Origin: JBMNCQ01 sp049366715
GTDB lineage: Bacteria; Bacillota; Peptococcia; Peptococcales; BICA1-8
NCBI GenBank assembly: GCA_049366715.1
Contig: JBMNCQ010000020.1
Coordinates: 9,395 to 73,394 of the forward strand
Direction of reading: 5' to 3'
Length of the DNA stretch: 64,000 nucleotides
A model generated the notes under the pieces. The model had not been told where the DNA came from. It did no database searches and worked only from the letters and a program-made list of their open reading frames with translations. The first letter of the stretch is position 1; each line of letters begins with the position of its first letter. A program made the translations under genes and the position numbers. Positions 27,052-36,290 of this stretch are shown piece by piece.

Positions 27052-27897
27052 CTATAAAAACATAAAACGTATTGAGCGCCCCAAGTCGGAGCACCTGAGG
27101 TTTGAAAACACGCATGAACCGTTAGTTACGAAAGATATCGTTTAAAACATCCGTGAACACAAAAGGCATAGGGCAAACATGGAAGAGCAGGATATGTTTT
27201 CTGGTTTAGTAAGGTGCATCGACTGCGGAGAAGTCATGACACTACATCGGGCACATACAAAAAACAACTTTATGTGCTCTACCTACCGTAAACGCGGCAA
27301 GGAAAAGTGCAGCGCCCACTACCTTCAGGAAGTTCATTTGGCGGCAATCGTTCTGGACGATTTACTGAGAGTAACTCACTTTGCACGGCTGTAGGAAGCT
27401 TTTTTCATCCAGTACATCAATCGGAAAAACAGTGCCGAAACCCACCGTGAGATTGAGCGGCTCCAAAGGGAACCGGAACTAATGCGCCGGAGGGACACCG
27501 ATCTGAGCAAATTGTTCAAGCGTCTTTATGAAGATAATGTACTTGGTAAGGTAACCAACGAGCAGTTCCGGATGCTGTCCGAAGATTACAACGCGGAACA
27601 GAAAAGACTGAAGGAGCGAATCCCTCAGACAGTGGAGCGCATCGAAGAACTGCACGCTTCCATCCCAATGTCACCCGGTTTATTGATAAAGCGAAAAGAT
27701 ACACCGAAATAACCGAGCTAAGCGGTAAATTGTTGAACGTTTTTATCGAGAAAATTGAGGTCAGAGAAAGAGCTGACCGGTACTCCAGGACAAAGGAGCA
27801 GGAAATCATTATTCACTACCGTGACATCAGAGTCATAAGTGCTTTCGCAGAAGAAGCCGAGAAAATAACCGAACAACGGCAAAGGCAGACAGCTTGA
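27052..27897 (+). pseudogene. Large serine recombinase remnant (TnpX/TndX type)
   Basis: Pieces of the C-terminal half of a large serine recombinase: FSGLVRCIDCGEVMTLHRA and NNFMCSTYRKRGKEKCSAHY (recombinase zinc ribbon, 27179-27394), the coiled coil RRRDTDLSKLFKRLYEDNVLGKV ... QTVERIEEL (27482-27662), and the tail LLNVFIEKIEVRERADRYSR ... EIIIHYRDI ending at 27897. In-frame stops at about 27144 and 27394 and a frameshift near 27665 break it; the catalytic domain is absent. It suggests that the island, or part of it, arrived on a Tn4451/Tn5397-like element. Confidence 0.82.
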
Positions 27898-27965
27898 TCT
27901 GCTGTCTACCTCATACAAAACCCACGGTTCATAATATATCCCTATGAGAATGCGCCTAAATCCGC

Positions 27966-30620
27966 CTATTTTTTCTCTACTTCATATACTTTACTATTGG
28001 CCAGATAGATGTCCACTTGATCATTTAACTTAAAGTCAGATGTTGTAAGTCCGATCGCACCCTGATGCAGATAGGCCGATGGTTCCATTTCGTATTTCTG
28101 CCAGTTGGTTTGGGTGATCTGCAGGTAAATCACTGTCTTGTCTTTATACAAAGCACCCAGCTTACCGCTCGCCTTATTCATGATATTATACACTTTGCCG
28201 CCATCCAGGTTTTCTTCTACAGCTAATCTATCTCCTACCGAAAGGTAAGTGAAATTGGTATAAGTTGTGTTATTTTTGATTATTCGGTCACTGGCCGTAA
28301 ACTGCAGGTCAAAAGTCCGTCCGTCATAGCTTTTAATACTTGCGGTACTGGTTGCGGCATTTACAAAGGAGACGTTCCCGATCATGACAGGAGCCGCTTC
28401 AACTTTTTGTAAATTATAGCCCAGGTAAGTAGCTTTAACGACATCATTAACCTTTAAATCCGCAACTTTGGGATAAGTGATTCCCGGTATGCTCAATTCG
28501 ACACCGCTGTAAATATACAGGGATTTGTCATCGTCATATCTGTCAACTACCTTTATTCTGCTGGAACTGGAAGAATAAGTCTCGACAATCTCATAAGTCA
28601 GTACCCTTTGCACCCGGATATCCGTAACCTCGTTATCTTCAATTTTAATTTCCACCACGTCATCTTTACGTATATCATCGACATCTACACGGTTTTCATC
28701 TTCTATGTCAATATCTACACTAGAATCCAGGGAATAAGTTTTGGTTTCCCCCGTATCAAGCTTGAGCTCAATAATATTGCTGGAATCACTTACTCTGACC
28801 ACCGTTCCCAGTAAAGTATCTTTAGCCGCCAGATAAGTGATTTTTTCATCGGTTAATTCCATCTCCACCCGCATATCTTTTTTAATTTCGTGGAGATAAG
28901 CATCATCATCATTAAGAACAATTTCTACCGAAGAGGAGACTTCGTAAGCATGCAGGATATTATCACTGTCTTTTACGGTAATTACCCGGTTGGTGTAATC
29001 CGTACCGACAACCGTCCCTTTATATCGATCATGAAGCTTACGACTGGTAATGGAAAGTTGGGTGACCTTCCCGTCTTCAATGTTAACCTGGACAGTATCT
29101 CCCACCAGAATATCCGCCAAAGCCCCTGTTTCACCGGAAAAATCTATTTGCGCATTGATATCCACATAAAGAGCTTTTAACTCGCCGCTGCCGGTTTCAA
29201 AAGTAAGAATCCGGTCAGCGGTGCTAAGCTGCTTAACTTTTCCCTCCGCACTGAAATCAACCTCGGATTGAATCAGGGTAATCTTCGTAAGGATACCTTC
29301 TTCCCCTTCGACCAGGATTTTATCCCCTACTCTGATATCGTCAATTGTAGCCAGCCTTTTACTGCCGACTTCTACTTCCGTATCCTCCGTATAATAATAG
29401 ACAGCAAGACCGGAAGCATTCTTTAAGGTCAGGAGCTTATATTGTGTGCTGATATCAAAGACAATCCCTTCCCCTCCGGTAGGACTGCTGACGTTCGATA
29501 ATATGGTAACCTGCAAAGGCTGCCCTTGACTGTTGTAGGTAATATTTACTTCTAAATCCTTGGTCAGATCCGCTAAGGTTAAAGTCCCCTGGGTATTTTC
29601 TTTAACAATTTCCGTAGTAGCCAGTAAAGGTATTGTTTCTAATTTATCTTCTTCATTTTTAATTACTATGGTATTTTCATCAGGATATACTAAAATCACG
29701 CTGCCCGTTACGGTAGTTGTCGTGATCTTGGCCTGGGGCGGATTTAGGTCAAGGTACTGGATCATATTGCCGTCTACAATCGTATAGACCCGGTCATTTA
29801 CCCGCAGATCGGTATTCCATATTTCTTGAGCATTGCTCCCGTACAGGTTGGAGCTGATATTACAGATCAGAGTATATTCTGTTCCTTCGTCACTGCGTAC
29901 CGTAATATTTGAGCCGTTTATGCCTTTGATTGTACCGATGATTACGTTAGCAGCCTGAATATCCACATATTGCTCGGTCCTGCTCAAAAAAGCAACCATT
30001 TCGGCCCGGGTTACGGAATTATTCGGCAGGAAGTTATTATTGACACTGCCTTTAATTAAACCGTAGTTATCGGCAACTTTAACATAATTAAGATATTCAG
30101 TAGGGATGGCATAGGCATCGGAATAATATAAAACATCCCCGGAAACACTGTTTATCTCGTTCTCTTTGCCGAGCATCCTGACCAGCAGCTGAGCAACCCA
30201 GGCCCGAGTTGCTTCCTGTCCGGGCTGAAAATTGCTGCCGACAATTAATCCTTCATCGACCCCCACCAGCATTGCAGCCTTTGCCCAAGGGTCTACATCA
30301 AAAGAAAGGGTACGATTAGTATCAACAAAGGCTTCTTTTTCAGCAAGATTAAACTTTGTCCTTAAAGCCATAATCACTGCCTCTAATTGGGTAACGGGAT
30401 TATCCGGCTTAAAATTTCTCACGCCGTTTTCTTCATAACCACTAACCACATTACGCAGATTCATTTTCGTAATAACCTGTTTGGCCCAATGAGTATCTGC
30501 AACATCGGGGAAATACCCGTATTTGATGTTAAGACCCATGACCGACATGGGGACTAAAACATTAAAGCAGAATACCAATAGTAAGAAAAGTACGGAATTC
30601 CTTATGAAAATTTTTCTCAT
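27966..30620 (-). CDS. SLH-domain surface-layer protein
   Basis: 884-residue secreted protein anchored to the cell wall. It has a signal peptide of ~30 residues (basic MRKIFIRN, then a long hydrophobic run). Three SLH repeats follow (~residues 35-85, 100-150 and 160-215) with GYFPDVADTHWAKQVI, DPWAKAAMLVGVDEGLIVG and YLNYVKVADNYGLIKG. The C-terminal ~650 residues form a beta-rich tract of repeated short domains with phrases such as VGDKILVEG, VGDTVQVNI and KDDVVEIKI. ATG 30620 follows GGAGGTAATA. It may be an S-layer protein or a copper-amine-oxidase-like decorated surface protein; the function of the repeat domains is unassigned. It borders the island on the right. Confidence 0.85.
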   Translation of the reverse strand: MRKIFIRNSVLFLLLVFCFNVLVPMSVMGLNIKYGYFPDVADTHWAKQVITKMNLRNVVSGYEENGVRNFKPDNPVTQLEAVIMALRTKFNLAEKEAFVDTNRTLSFDVDPWAKAAMLVGVDEGLIVGSNFQPGQEATRAWVAQLLVRMLGKENEINSVSGDVLYYSDAYAIPTEYLNYVKVADNYGLIKGSVNNNFLPNNSVTRAEMVAFLSRTEQYVDIQAANVIIGTIKGINGSNITVRSDEGTEYTLICNISSNLYGSNAQEIWNTDLRVNDRVYTIVDGNMIQYLDLNPPQAKITTTTVTGSVILVYPDENTIVIKNEEDKLETIPLLATTEIVKENTQGTLTLADLTKDLEVNITYNSQGQPLQVTILSNVSSPTGGEGIVFDISTQYKLLTLKNASGLAVYYYTEDTEVEVGSKRLATIDDIRVGDKILVEGEEGILTKITLIQSEVDFSAEGKVKQLSTADRILTFETGSGELKALYVDINAQIDFSGETGALADILVGDTVQVNIEDGKVTQLSITSRKLHDRYKGTVVGTDYTNRVITVKDSDNILHAYEVSSSVEIVLNDDDAYLHEIKKDMRVEMELTDEKITYLAAKDTLLGTVVRVSDSSNIIELKLDTGETKTYSLDSSVDIDIEDENRVDVDDIRKDDVVEIKIEDNEVTDIRVQRVLTYEIVETYSSSSSRIKVVDRYDDDKSLYIYSGVELSIPGITYPKVADLKVNDVVKATYLGYNLQKVEAAPVMIGNVSFVNAATSTASIKSYDGRTFDLQFTASDRIIKNNTTYTNFTYLSVGDRLAVEENLDGGKVYNIMNKASGKLGALYKDKTVIYLQITQTNWQKYEMEPSAYLHQGAIGLTTSDFKLNDQVDIYLANSKVYEVEKK

Positions 30621-30904
30621 TATTACCTCCACCCCTTGTAATTATTACTTACTTTTTATTCGACAACCTTTTTGCTAATCCTCCTGAATTTACCAAACTT
30701 CTTAGAATATAGCCGACAAATTTAACCTATCCATCTAAAAGACGCTTTAATTAGCATAAAGTTCCACTGTTCCTTTCTCCGACCGGGCAAATTTAGTTTA
30801 TTTTAATTTGAATGATCGAAAAATTTTAAAATATTTAAATATTTATTCAGTCATGTTATCATATATATTAAATATCGTTAAAGAAATGAAGTTTTTAATC
30901 ATTT

Positions 30905-30922
30905 AGCGACACTTAAACGACA
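30905..30922 (+). promoter_or_regulatory. Candidate operator: CGACA direct repeats, site 1
   Basis: AGCGACACTTAAACGACA places two CGACA copies 11 bases apart (30907-30911 and 30918-30922), directly before the ribosome site of the regulator gene at 30940. The same arrangement recurs at 32267-32285. The gap 30621-30904 holds only A/T-rich promoter DNA for the two divergent genes. Confidence 0.5.
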
Positions 30923-30939
30923 GGAGAGGGGATGAGCTT

Positions 30940-32247
30940 TTGTTCATAAATATCGCGGCTTTTGGATCAGAAAAACTTATGCCCGGAGTTTTGGCAGCGG
31001 CACTGCAATTTCCGGAATTAAAAATTACTCCTTTTACCTACAAAGTCCCGGAAGAGTGTCCTCTCCTGGTCAGGGCAGCAGAAAATTACGATGTTCTTTT
31101 CTTCACGGGTATTCTTCCTTACGTTCTTTCCAAAGAAGAAACCAGGAAAAAAAATTTACCTGCCGTGCATATTAAATTTGATGACCTTAATGTTGCTTTA
31201 ACGCTTTTAAATTTTTATCATCAATTTAATAAAAAATTTAATGAGATAAATTTTTCGATAGACATTCCCGGTGCGGAAAATGTCCGGCGGGTATTAAAAG
31301 AACTTTCCTTTAACCAAACAAATATATTTATCAATGACCTTTATTATTTATTGCACGAAAAAAACGAAGCGTTTATTACGGATAATTTTGTTCATTATCA
31401 TTATGAATTATGGCAGGAAGGAAAAATTGATCTGGCCATAACTTCCATTGCGGCGGTGGAAAGACAATTAAAAGCGTTAGGCGTCAATTGCTTAGGAATG
31501 CCGATGCCGGAAAAAAATATTTTAAATGCTTTAGTTGAAGCATCATCTATCGGCAAATTAAATTTTAATAAAGGAATGCAGATCGCTATTGGGTTTATCT
31601 GCTTACATAACCTGCAGGATAATATTGGCATTTTCCATGAACTACACGGTAAACTTGTGAATTTTGCTAACGAAATAGATGCCTCGCTTCAGTATTTGGG
31701 AAATGATTTGTACATTCTTTACATGACCAGAAACGGTTTGGAATATATTACAAATTTCTACCAAGATCTTTATATTATCCCGGAAATTAATCATTTGTTC
31801 AACATTAATCTCAGCTTTGGTCTGGGCTTAGGATTAACGACCAAAGAAGCGGAGAGAAACGCCCAGACAGCTTTGACCCTGGCCAGGGAATCGGGAGGAA
31901 ACTGTGCGTTTGTCATTTCCAGCGAAAATAAAGTAATCGGACCTCTCAACAAAGGAGTCCGGAATTATCTGTTTAAAACCGATAATATCAAACATCTGGA
32001 AGTTGCTAAAAAAACCGGCATCGGCATTATTAATCTCAGTAAAATTTTTGAATTTTTAAAATTACGGAAATATGAACCCTTCACTTCTCTTGATCTGGCA
32101 AATTATCTGCAGGTCAGCCAAAGAAGCTCGGAAAGGTTTATTAAAAAACTTGTTGATAAACATTACTGCCAGATCATCGGAACAGAGGCCAATTATCAAA
32201 AAGGCCGTCCCCGGGCATTGTATTTGATTACTCGGGATCATACCTAA
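30940..32247 (+). CDS. Probable transcriptional regulator of D-amino-acid use
   Basis: 435-residue protein in three parts. An N-terminal ~190 residues has a Rossmann-like pattern (VLFFTGILPYVL, DLAITSIAAVERQLKALG), as in ligand-sensing PrpR-N-type domains. A middle domain (~residues 205-325) has FGLGLGLTTKEAERNAQTAL and resembles degenerate nucleotide-cyclase folds. A C-terminal winged helix (SLDLANYLQVSQRSSERFIK ... KGRPRALYLI) ends the protein. Start is TTG 30940 behind GAGGGG. It sits upstream of D-aminoacylase and a transporter, with matching direct repeats before itself and before D-aminoacylase, so autoregulated pathway control is likely. The family name is not known to me. Confidence 0.6.
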   Translation: MFINIAAFGSEKLMPGVLAAALQFPELKITPFTYKVPEECPLLVRAAENYDVLFFTGILPYVLSKEETRKKNLPAVHIKFDDLNVALTLLNFYHQFNKKFNEINFSIDIPGAENVRRVLKELSFNQTNIFINDLYYLLHEKNEAFITDNFVHYHYELWQEGKIDLAITSIAAVERQLKALGVNCLGMPMPEKNILNALVEASSIGKLNFNKGMQIAIGFICLHNLQDNIGIFHELHGKLVNFANEIDASLQYLGNDLYILYMTRNGLEYITNFYQDLYIIPEINHLFNINLSFGLGLGLTTKEAERNAQTALTLARESGGNCAFVISSENKVIGPLNKGVRNYLFKTDNIKHLEVAKKTGIGIINLSKIFEFLKLRKYEPFTSLDLANYLQVSQRSSERFIKKLVDKHYCQIIGTEANYQKGRPRALYLITRDHT

Positions 32248-32266
32248 ACAATCTTTTTTAAGAATT

Positions 32267-32285
32267 TAGCGACTATTTTGCGACA
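32267..32285 (+). promoter_or_regulatory. Candidate operator: CGACA direct repeats, site 2
   Basis: TTTAGCGACTATTTTGCGACA places CGACT and CGACA 11 bases apart (32270-32274 and 32281-32285), the same layout and the same TTTAGCGAC preface as site 1. It lies 82 bases before D-aminoacylase. Confidence 0.5.
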
Positions 32286-32366
32286 TTAAAGAAAGGAGGT
32301 GCCACAGACTTTTTCCGAGGAGGTGAAAAGATAAGTTAAATTAAGAAACATAAGGAGATGAATCAA

Positions 32367-33971
32367 TTGTTCGATTTCGTAATTAAAAACGGATTAATTG
32401 TTGATGGTTCCGGAGAAAAACCCTATAGGGCATCCCTAGGTATCACCGCAAACAAAATAAGCGCCGTCTCTGCCGGCTCTTTAGACGGGACTAATTGTAT
32501 TGATGCCTCGGGAATGATTGTTGCGCCGGGATTCATTGACCTGCACAGCCATTCCGACTGCATTTTTTTAGTGGATAATCGTTCGGAAGGTAAGGTTTTT
32601 CAAGGAGTAACCACAGAATTTATTGGGAATTGCGGGATATCACTATTTCCCAATACCCCCCCTACTTTACCCTACTTAAAGGAATACGCGGCAACAGTTC
32701 TAACAGGTTCCCAACACTTAGATTCTCTGCCCGCCGATCTTAGGGAATACGGCTCAACAGTAAACGACAAAAGGCCGGCAATTAACTGCGCAGCATTAAT
32801 CGGTCACGGAACCTTGCGCATCTCTGCGCTGGGTTTTGCAGACCGGGACCCTACCCAGGCAGAATTGAGTGCAATGCAGGAACTGCTGGCTAAAGAATTA
32901 ACGGCAGGAGCCTGGGGAATGTCCCTGGGATTAATATATCCTCCCGGCAGCTTTAGTAAAACCCGGGAATTGGTTGAACTGGCTAAAGTGCTGGTAAAGT
33001 ATGATGCGGTTCTCTGTGCCCACATCCGGGGAGAAAGTGATCGAATCTTTGCAGCCGTAGAAGAGCTGCTAAATATCGCTTACCAAACAGGCGTGCACAT
33101 TCACATTTCTCATTTAAAATTGATGGGCACCGCCCAATGGGGGCAGGCCCCGGCTCTTTTAGCCCGCATCAAGAAGGCCCGGGCGGAAGGGCTAAAAGTA
33201 TCCTGTGACCAGTATCCCTACGAGGCTTCCTTTACCGGCCTTTCGGCCTTGCTGCCTCCCTGGGCCCACGAAGGCGGCATTACGGCCATGCTGGCAAAAC
33301 TCCAAGGTGCGAAAAGAGCTGAGATCCTTCCTCTCGTTGCTGAGGAAATGGCGAAAAGGGGCGGTCCCGGCCGAGTAATAATCTCGAATGTTTCCAAGAC
33401 CAATCCGTCCTGGGAAGGTAAAAGCATCGCTGAAATAAGCTCTTGGACTAATTTATCTCCGGCCGAAACCGTCGTCAGGATACTGCTGGACACTGCCGGA
33501 TATGCCCGGGCTATTTACTATTCTATGGACCAGGGAGATATATTTACCATCATGCGGGACTTGAATATTGCCGTAGCAAGTGACGGTATCGCTCTGGATT
33601 ATGATAATCAATTCACTGAAGGCAAACCTCACCCCCGCAATTTCGGTACCTTTCCCAGATTTCTACGGCTGGTCCGCGAAAATGATTTGCTGCCCATTGA
33701 AAAGGCAGTTTATAAAATGACCGGCTTGCCTGCCCAGCTTATAGGCTTGACCGACAGAGGCATAATCCAAAAGGGGAACATTGCCGATATAGTGATCTTC
33801 GACCCCGCAAAGATCAGTGATAGGGCAACCTTTGCCAGCCCTTTTCAAAAACCTGCCGGCATTGAATACGTACTAGTATCCGGCCGGCCGGTAGTTCATA
33901 AAAATAAGCAACAGGCTGATAAACCGGGAGAATTTCTTTTGAAAAATAGCGGCCGTGTTGTAACAACTTAA
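32367..33971 (+). CDS. N-acyl-D-amino-acid deacylase (D-aminoacylase)
   Basis: Zinc amidohydrolase releasing D-amino acids from N-acyl-D-amino acids. It begins FDFVIKNGLIVDGSGE. It has the metal motif DLHSHSD (~residue 62), GHGTLR (~residue 150), HIRGESD and HISHLK (~residues 215-245), and the conserved CDQYPYEA (~residue 285). The C-terminus returns to the beta-sandwich (KGNIADIVIFDP). About 535 residues. TTG 32367 is preferred because AAGGAG is nine bases upstream; the ATG at 32358 touches the ribosome site. It is followed 30 bases later by a transporter gene. Confidence 0.9.
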   Translation: MFDFVIKNGLIVDGSGEKPYRASLGITANKISAVSAGSLDGTNCIDASGMIVAPGFIDLHSHSDCIFLVDNRSEGKVFQGVTTEFIGNCGISLFPNTPPTLPYLKEYAATVLTGSQHLDSLPADLREYGSTVNDKRPAINCAALIGHGTLRISALGFADRDPTQAELSAMQELLAKELTAGAWGMSLGLIYPPGSFSKTRELVELAKVLVKYDAVLCAHIRGESDRIFAAVEELLNIAYQTGVHIHISHLKLMGTAQWGQAPALLARIKKARAEGLKVSCDQYPYEASFTGLSALLPPWAHEGGITAMLAKLQGAKRAEILPLVAEEMAKRGGPGRVIISNVSKTNPSWEGKSIAEISSWTNLSPAETVVRILLDTAGYARAIYYSMDQGDIFTIMRDLNIAVASDGIALDYDNQFTEGKPHPRNFGTFPRFLRLVRENDLLPIEKAVYKMTGLPAQLIGLTDRGIIQKGNIADIVIFDPAKISDRATFASPFQKPAGIEYVLVSGRPVVHKNKQQADKPGEFLLKNSGRVVTT

Positions 33972-34001
33972 GGATATTTTTAAATTTTAGGAGGTTATTT
34001 G

Positions 34002-35327
34002 ATGGGAAATTACGCATTAATTGAAAGCCCGTCATTATGGGCGCTCTTACCTTTGCTCATTTATATCGTGATGGTTTTTGGGGGCTATCGCCCCTTAACC
34101 GCCGTTTTGGCCGGCACAGTAGTAGGATTTATTTTAACCGGCCAAAGCCCGGCCAGCTTCGCTAAGCTCTTAAGCGCAGCACCAGGGTCATTTCTAGGAT
34201 TAATCGGCGTAATCATTATGTTTGGCAGCGGACTGGGTGTGATTATGACTCAGGCAGGAGTCAGCCAAACCATCGTAAACTGGATTGTTAATTCCATCGG
34301 AGTTAACACGAAAAACAAAGCTATCCTGGCTGTCATTGTTTCCGCCGTTATTATTTGCGGTCTGTTAGGAACTTTAGCCGGCGGCACAGCTATCATTGCC
34401 CCCATTATCATCCCCGTGGTTGCGGCTGTAGGAATCACCCCCAGCACAGTGGGCGCCATTTTCCAATCCGCCGGTGAAACAGGTCTGATCTGGGGTCCTT
34501 TTACCCCTCCTGTGGTAGCGTTATTAGCCGTCACAAAGTTATCTTATTTTGATATGATGCTCTGGGCGGCCCTGCCTTTCGGCATTATTTGGCTGATCGT
34601 AATCTACTTTGTTGCTAAAAAAATTCAGAAAGATACAGAATCCTGGGATAAGTATGAGGATGTGGACACTGCAGACGGTCATGGCTTTACTCCTACGCCC
34701 CGGCAGAAAAGAGCTACCGTAATTTTTGTGGTGGCCTTTGTTGCTGCTATTGCCTATGGTTTGATCACCAAACAGGGAACCAGCTTTGTCGTTCTTGTTA
34801 TGCTGGTCCTGGCCTTTATAACAGGCTTTGCCGGGAAAATGAATATTAATGACATTGTGAAAAACTTTGCGGACGGAATGGGCAAAATGACAGAAATGTT
34901 CTTATTATTCATTCTATTGCAGCCATTTATCGATGTAATTATGGCCGGCGGCGGCTTTGAAGCGCTTTCACAAATTTTAATGAAATATTTAGAATCCGGA
35001 GGAAGAGTGTTACTCATGCTGGTAGGTACTTTTGTCGGAGCCTTTGGTATTGACGGGGCTGCCGTAGCTCAGATTACGATTACCCACGAGTTATTCCTCC
35101 CCGCCCTTAAAGCCATGGACTTGCCTATGGAAATGTGGGCGATCGGTTTAATTGCTGCTTCCCGTATCACTACTTCTATTTACCCTACGGCCAACATGGT
35201 CGGTCAAATGGGCATCGCCCGGTCCAAGAATCTTAAAGCCATGTTGTTAGGTGGCTGGTCTGTTTCTTTAGTTGCCTTATTGTACATAATGTTTTGGGCT
35301 TTTATCGGAGAAAAAATATTCTTTTAA
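34002..35327 (+). CDS. Ion-transporter-superfamily permease (NhaC/GntP-like)
   Basis: About 441 residues with some 12 hydrophobic segments. The central helix-loop has GTLAGGTAIIAPIIIPVVAAVG and SAGETGLIWGPFTPP (~residues 125-170), the re-entrant-loop pattern of ion-transporter superfamily carriers. A polar loop (~residues 205-245) divides the halves, and the second half has IDGAAVAQITITHELFLPALKAM and SRITTSIYPTANMVGQMG. AGGAGG sits before ATG 34002. Co-transcribed with D-aminoacylase, so uptake of N-acyl-D-amino acids or export of the products is likely. A Na+/H+ antiporter is the alternative. Confidence 0.7.
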   Translation: MGNYALIESPSLWALLPLLIYIVMVFGGYRPLTAVLAGTVVGFILTGQSPASFAKLLSAAPGSFLGLIGVIIMFGSGLGVIMTQAGVSQTIVNWIVNSIGVNTKNKAILAVIVSAVIICGLLGTLAGGTAIIAPIIIPVVAAVGITPSTVGAIFQSAGETGLIWGPFTPPVVALLAVTKLSYFDMMLWAALPFGIIWLIVIYFVAKKIQKDTESWDKYEDVDTADGHGFTPTPRQKRATVIFVVAFVAAIAYGLITKQGTSFVVLVMLVLAFITGFAGKMNINDIVKNFADGMGKMTEMFLLFILLQPFIDVIMAGGGFEALSQILMKYLESGGRVLLMLVGTFVGAFGIDGAAVAQITITHELFLPALKAMDLPMEMWAIGLIAASRITTSIYPTANMVGQMGIARSKNLKAMLLGGWSVSLVALLYIMFWAFIGEKIFF

Positions 35328-35408
35328 ATACGCCAATTTAAGTAATACAAACTATTTTTTAAATGTTAAAATATATACTACGACTATTACTTTAGAGGTG
35401 TTGCAATC

Positions 35409-36197
35409 ATGCAAAAAAATAATCCAATCGGAATACTAGATTCCGGGGTGGGCGGTTTAACAGTATTAAAAGAGGTGCAGGCATTGCTTCCCGGAGAAGA
35501 TATCATATATTTCGGCGACAATAAAAATGTCCCCTACGGAAATAAAACCAAGGAAGAAGTGATCTCTTTAACTAAACAGGCCCTTAACTTCCTGCTGACT
35601 AAAAAGGTAAAATTAATTGGTGTCGGCTGCAATACCATTACAACTATTTTAGATCAAATCAGGCCTGAATTTTCTTTGCAGATAATTGGTGTAATCGAAC
35701 CGGTTATCGCGCATCTGGCGGCGGGCAGTTATAAGTCCCTTGGTCTTATCGCCACTCCTTTTACGATAGAATCCCAATATTATCACACGCAAATATCCAC
35801 TACCTGCGGTGATATCGAGCTCACGGCCGAAGGCTGTCCCACCTTAGCAGCATACATTGATCAGGGTAATTTTACTAAAGAAGGCCTGCTGGCAGAAACC
35901 CAAAGCCATATAAATAACATTAGGAAAAATAAAGCTGTTGATACAATAATTCTGGGGTGCACTCACTATCCCCTTATCACGGAATATTTAAAAGAATTTT
36001 ACCCCGGCTATCATTTTATTAACCCGGCTTTATACCAGGCGTTAGCCATCCAAAAGTATTTGGCGGAAAATAGTCTTTTAAGCACTACAGGAACGGGTTC
36101 CGTCAACATTTATACAACGGGTGATACGGCCAAGTATCAGCAATTTACAGAGATGCTCAATATTAAAAATATCCATACTTTAAATTCCTTATCCTAG
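35409..36197 (+). CDS. murI: Glutamate racemase
   Basis: Interconverts L- and D-glutamate for peptidoglycan synthesis. 262 residues with all family landmarks: IGILDSGVGGLTVLKE, YFGDNKNVPYG, first catalytic cysteine in GVGCNTITT (~residue 78) and second in ILGCTHYPLI (~residue 185). GAGGTG lies before ATG. The 82-base gap after the transporter contains its own A/T-rich promoter-like DNA. Placement after a D-amino-acid deacylase makes a link to D-amino-acid metabolism plausible, besides the usual wall role. Confidence 0.93.
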   Translation: MQKNNPIGILDSGVGGLTVLKEVQALLPGEDIIYFGDNKNVPYGNKTKEEVISLTKQALNFLLTKKVKLIGVGCNTITTILDQIRPEFSLQIIGVIEPVIAHLAAGSYKSLGLIATPFTIESQYYHTQISTTCGDIELTAEGCPTLAAYIDQGNFTKEGLLAETQSHINNIRKNKAVDTIILGCTHYPLITEYLKEFYPGYHFINPALYQALAIQKYLAENSLLSTTGTGSVNIYTTGDTAKYQQFTEMLNIKNIHTLNSLS

Positions 36198-36242
36198 TTT
36201 GCTTCTTAAATGAATAAAAGGGCGTAACCGTGACCCCATTTA

Positions 36243-36280
36243 AAAGACCTCAATCCTGAAATTTCAGAATTGAGGTCTTT
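36243..36280. terminator. Bidirectional terminator
   Basis: AAAGACCTCAAT...ATTGAGGTCTTT (12-base perfect arms, 36243-36254 and 36269-36280) lies between the convergent murI and CoA-disulfide reductase genes, with T or A tracts on both sides. Confidence 0.85.
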
Positions 36281-36290
36281 ACTCTATTTA

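Larger units (their letters stand above)
12506..27897. mobile_element. Accessory defence island
   Basis: All intact defence genes run on the minus strand. Base composition differs from the flanks: hsdM and hsdR are visibly more GC-rich and the QueC-like gene uses different codons. The right end is a graveyard of IS30, IS3 and large serine recombinase remnants. No clear flanking direct repeat or tRNA target was found, so the left border (12366-12506) is approximate. Confidence 0.7.
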
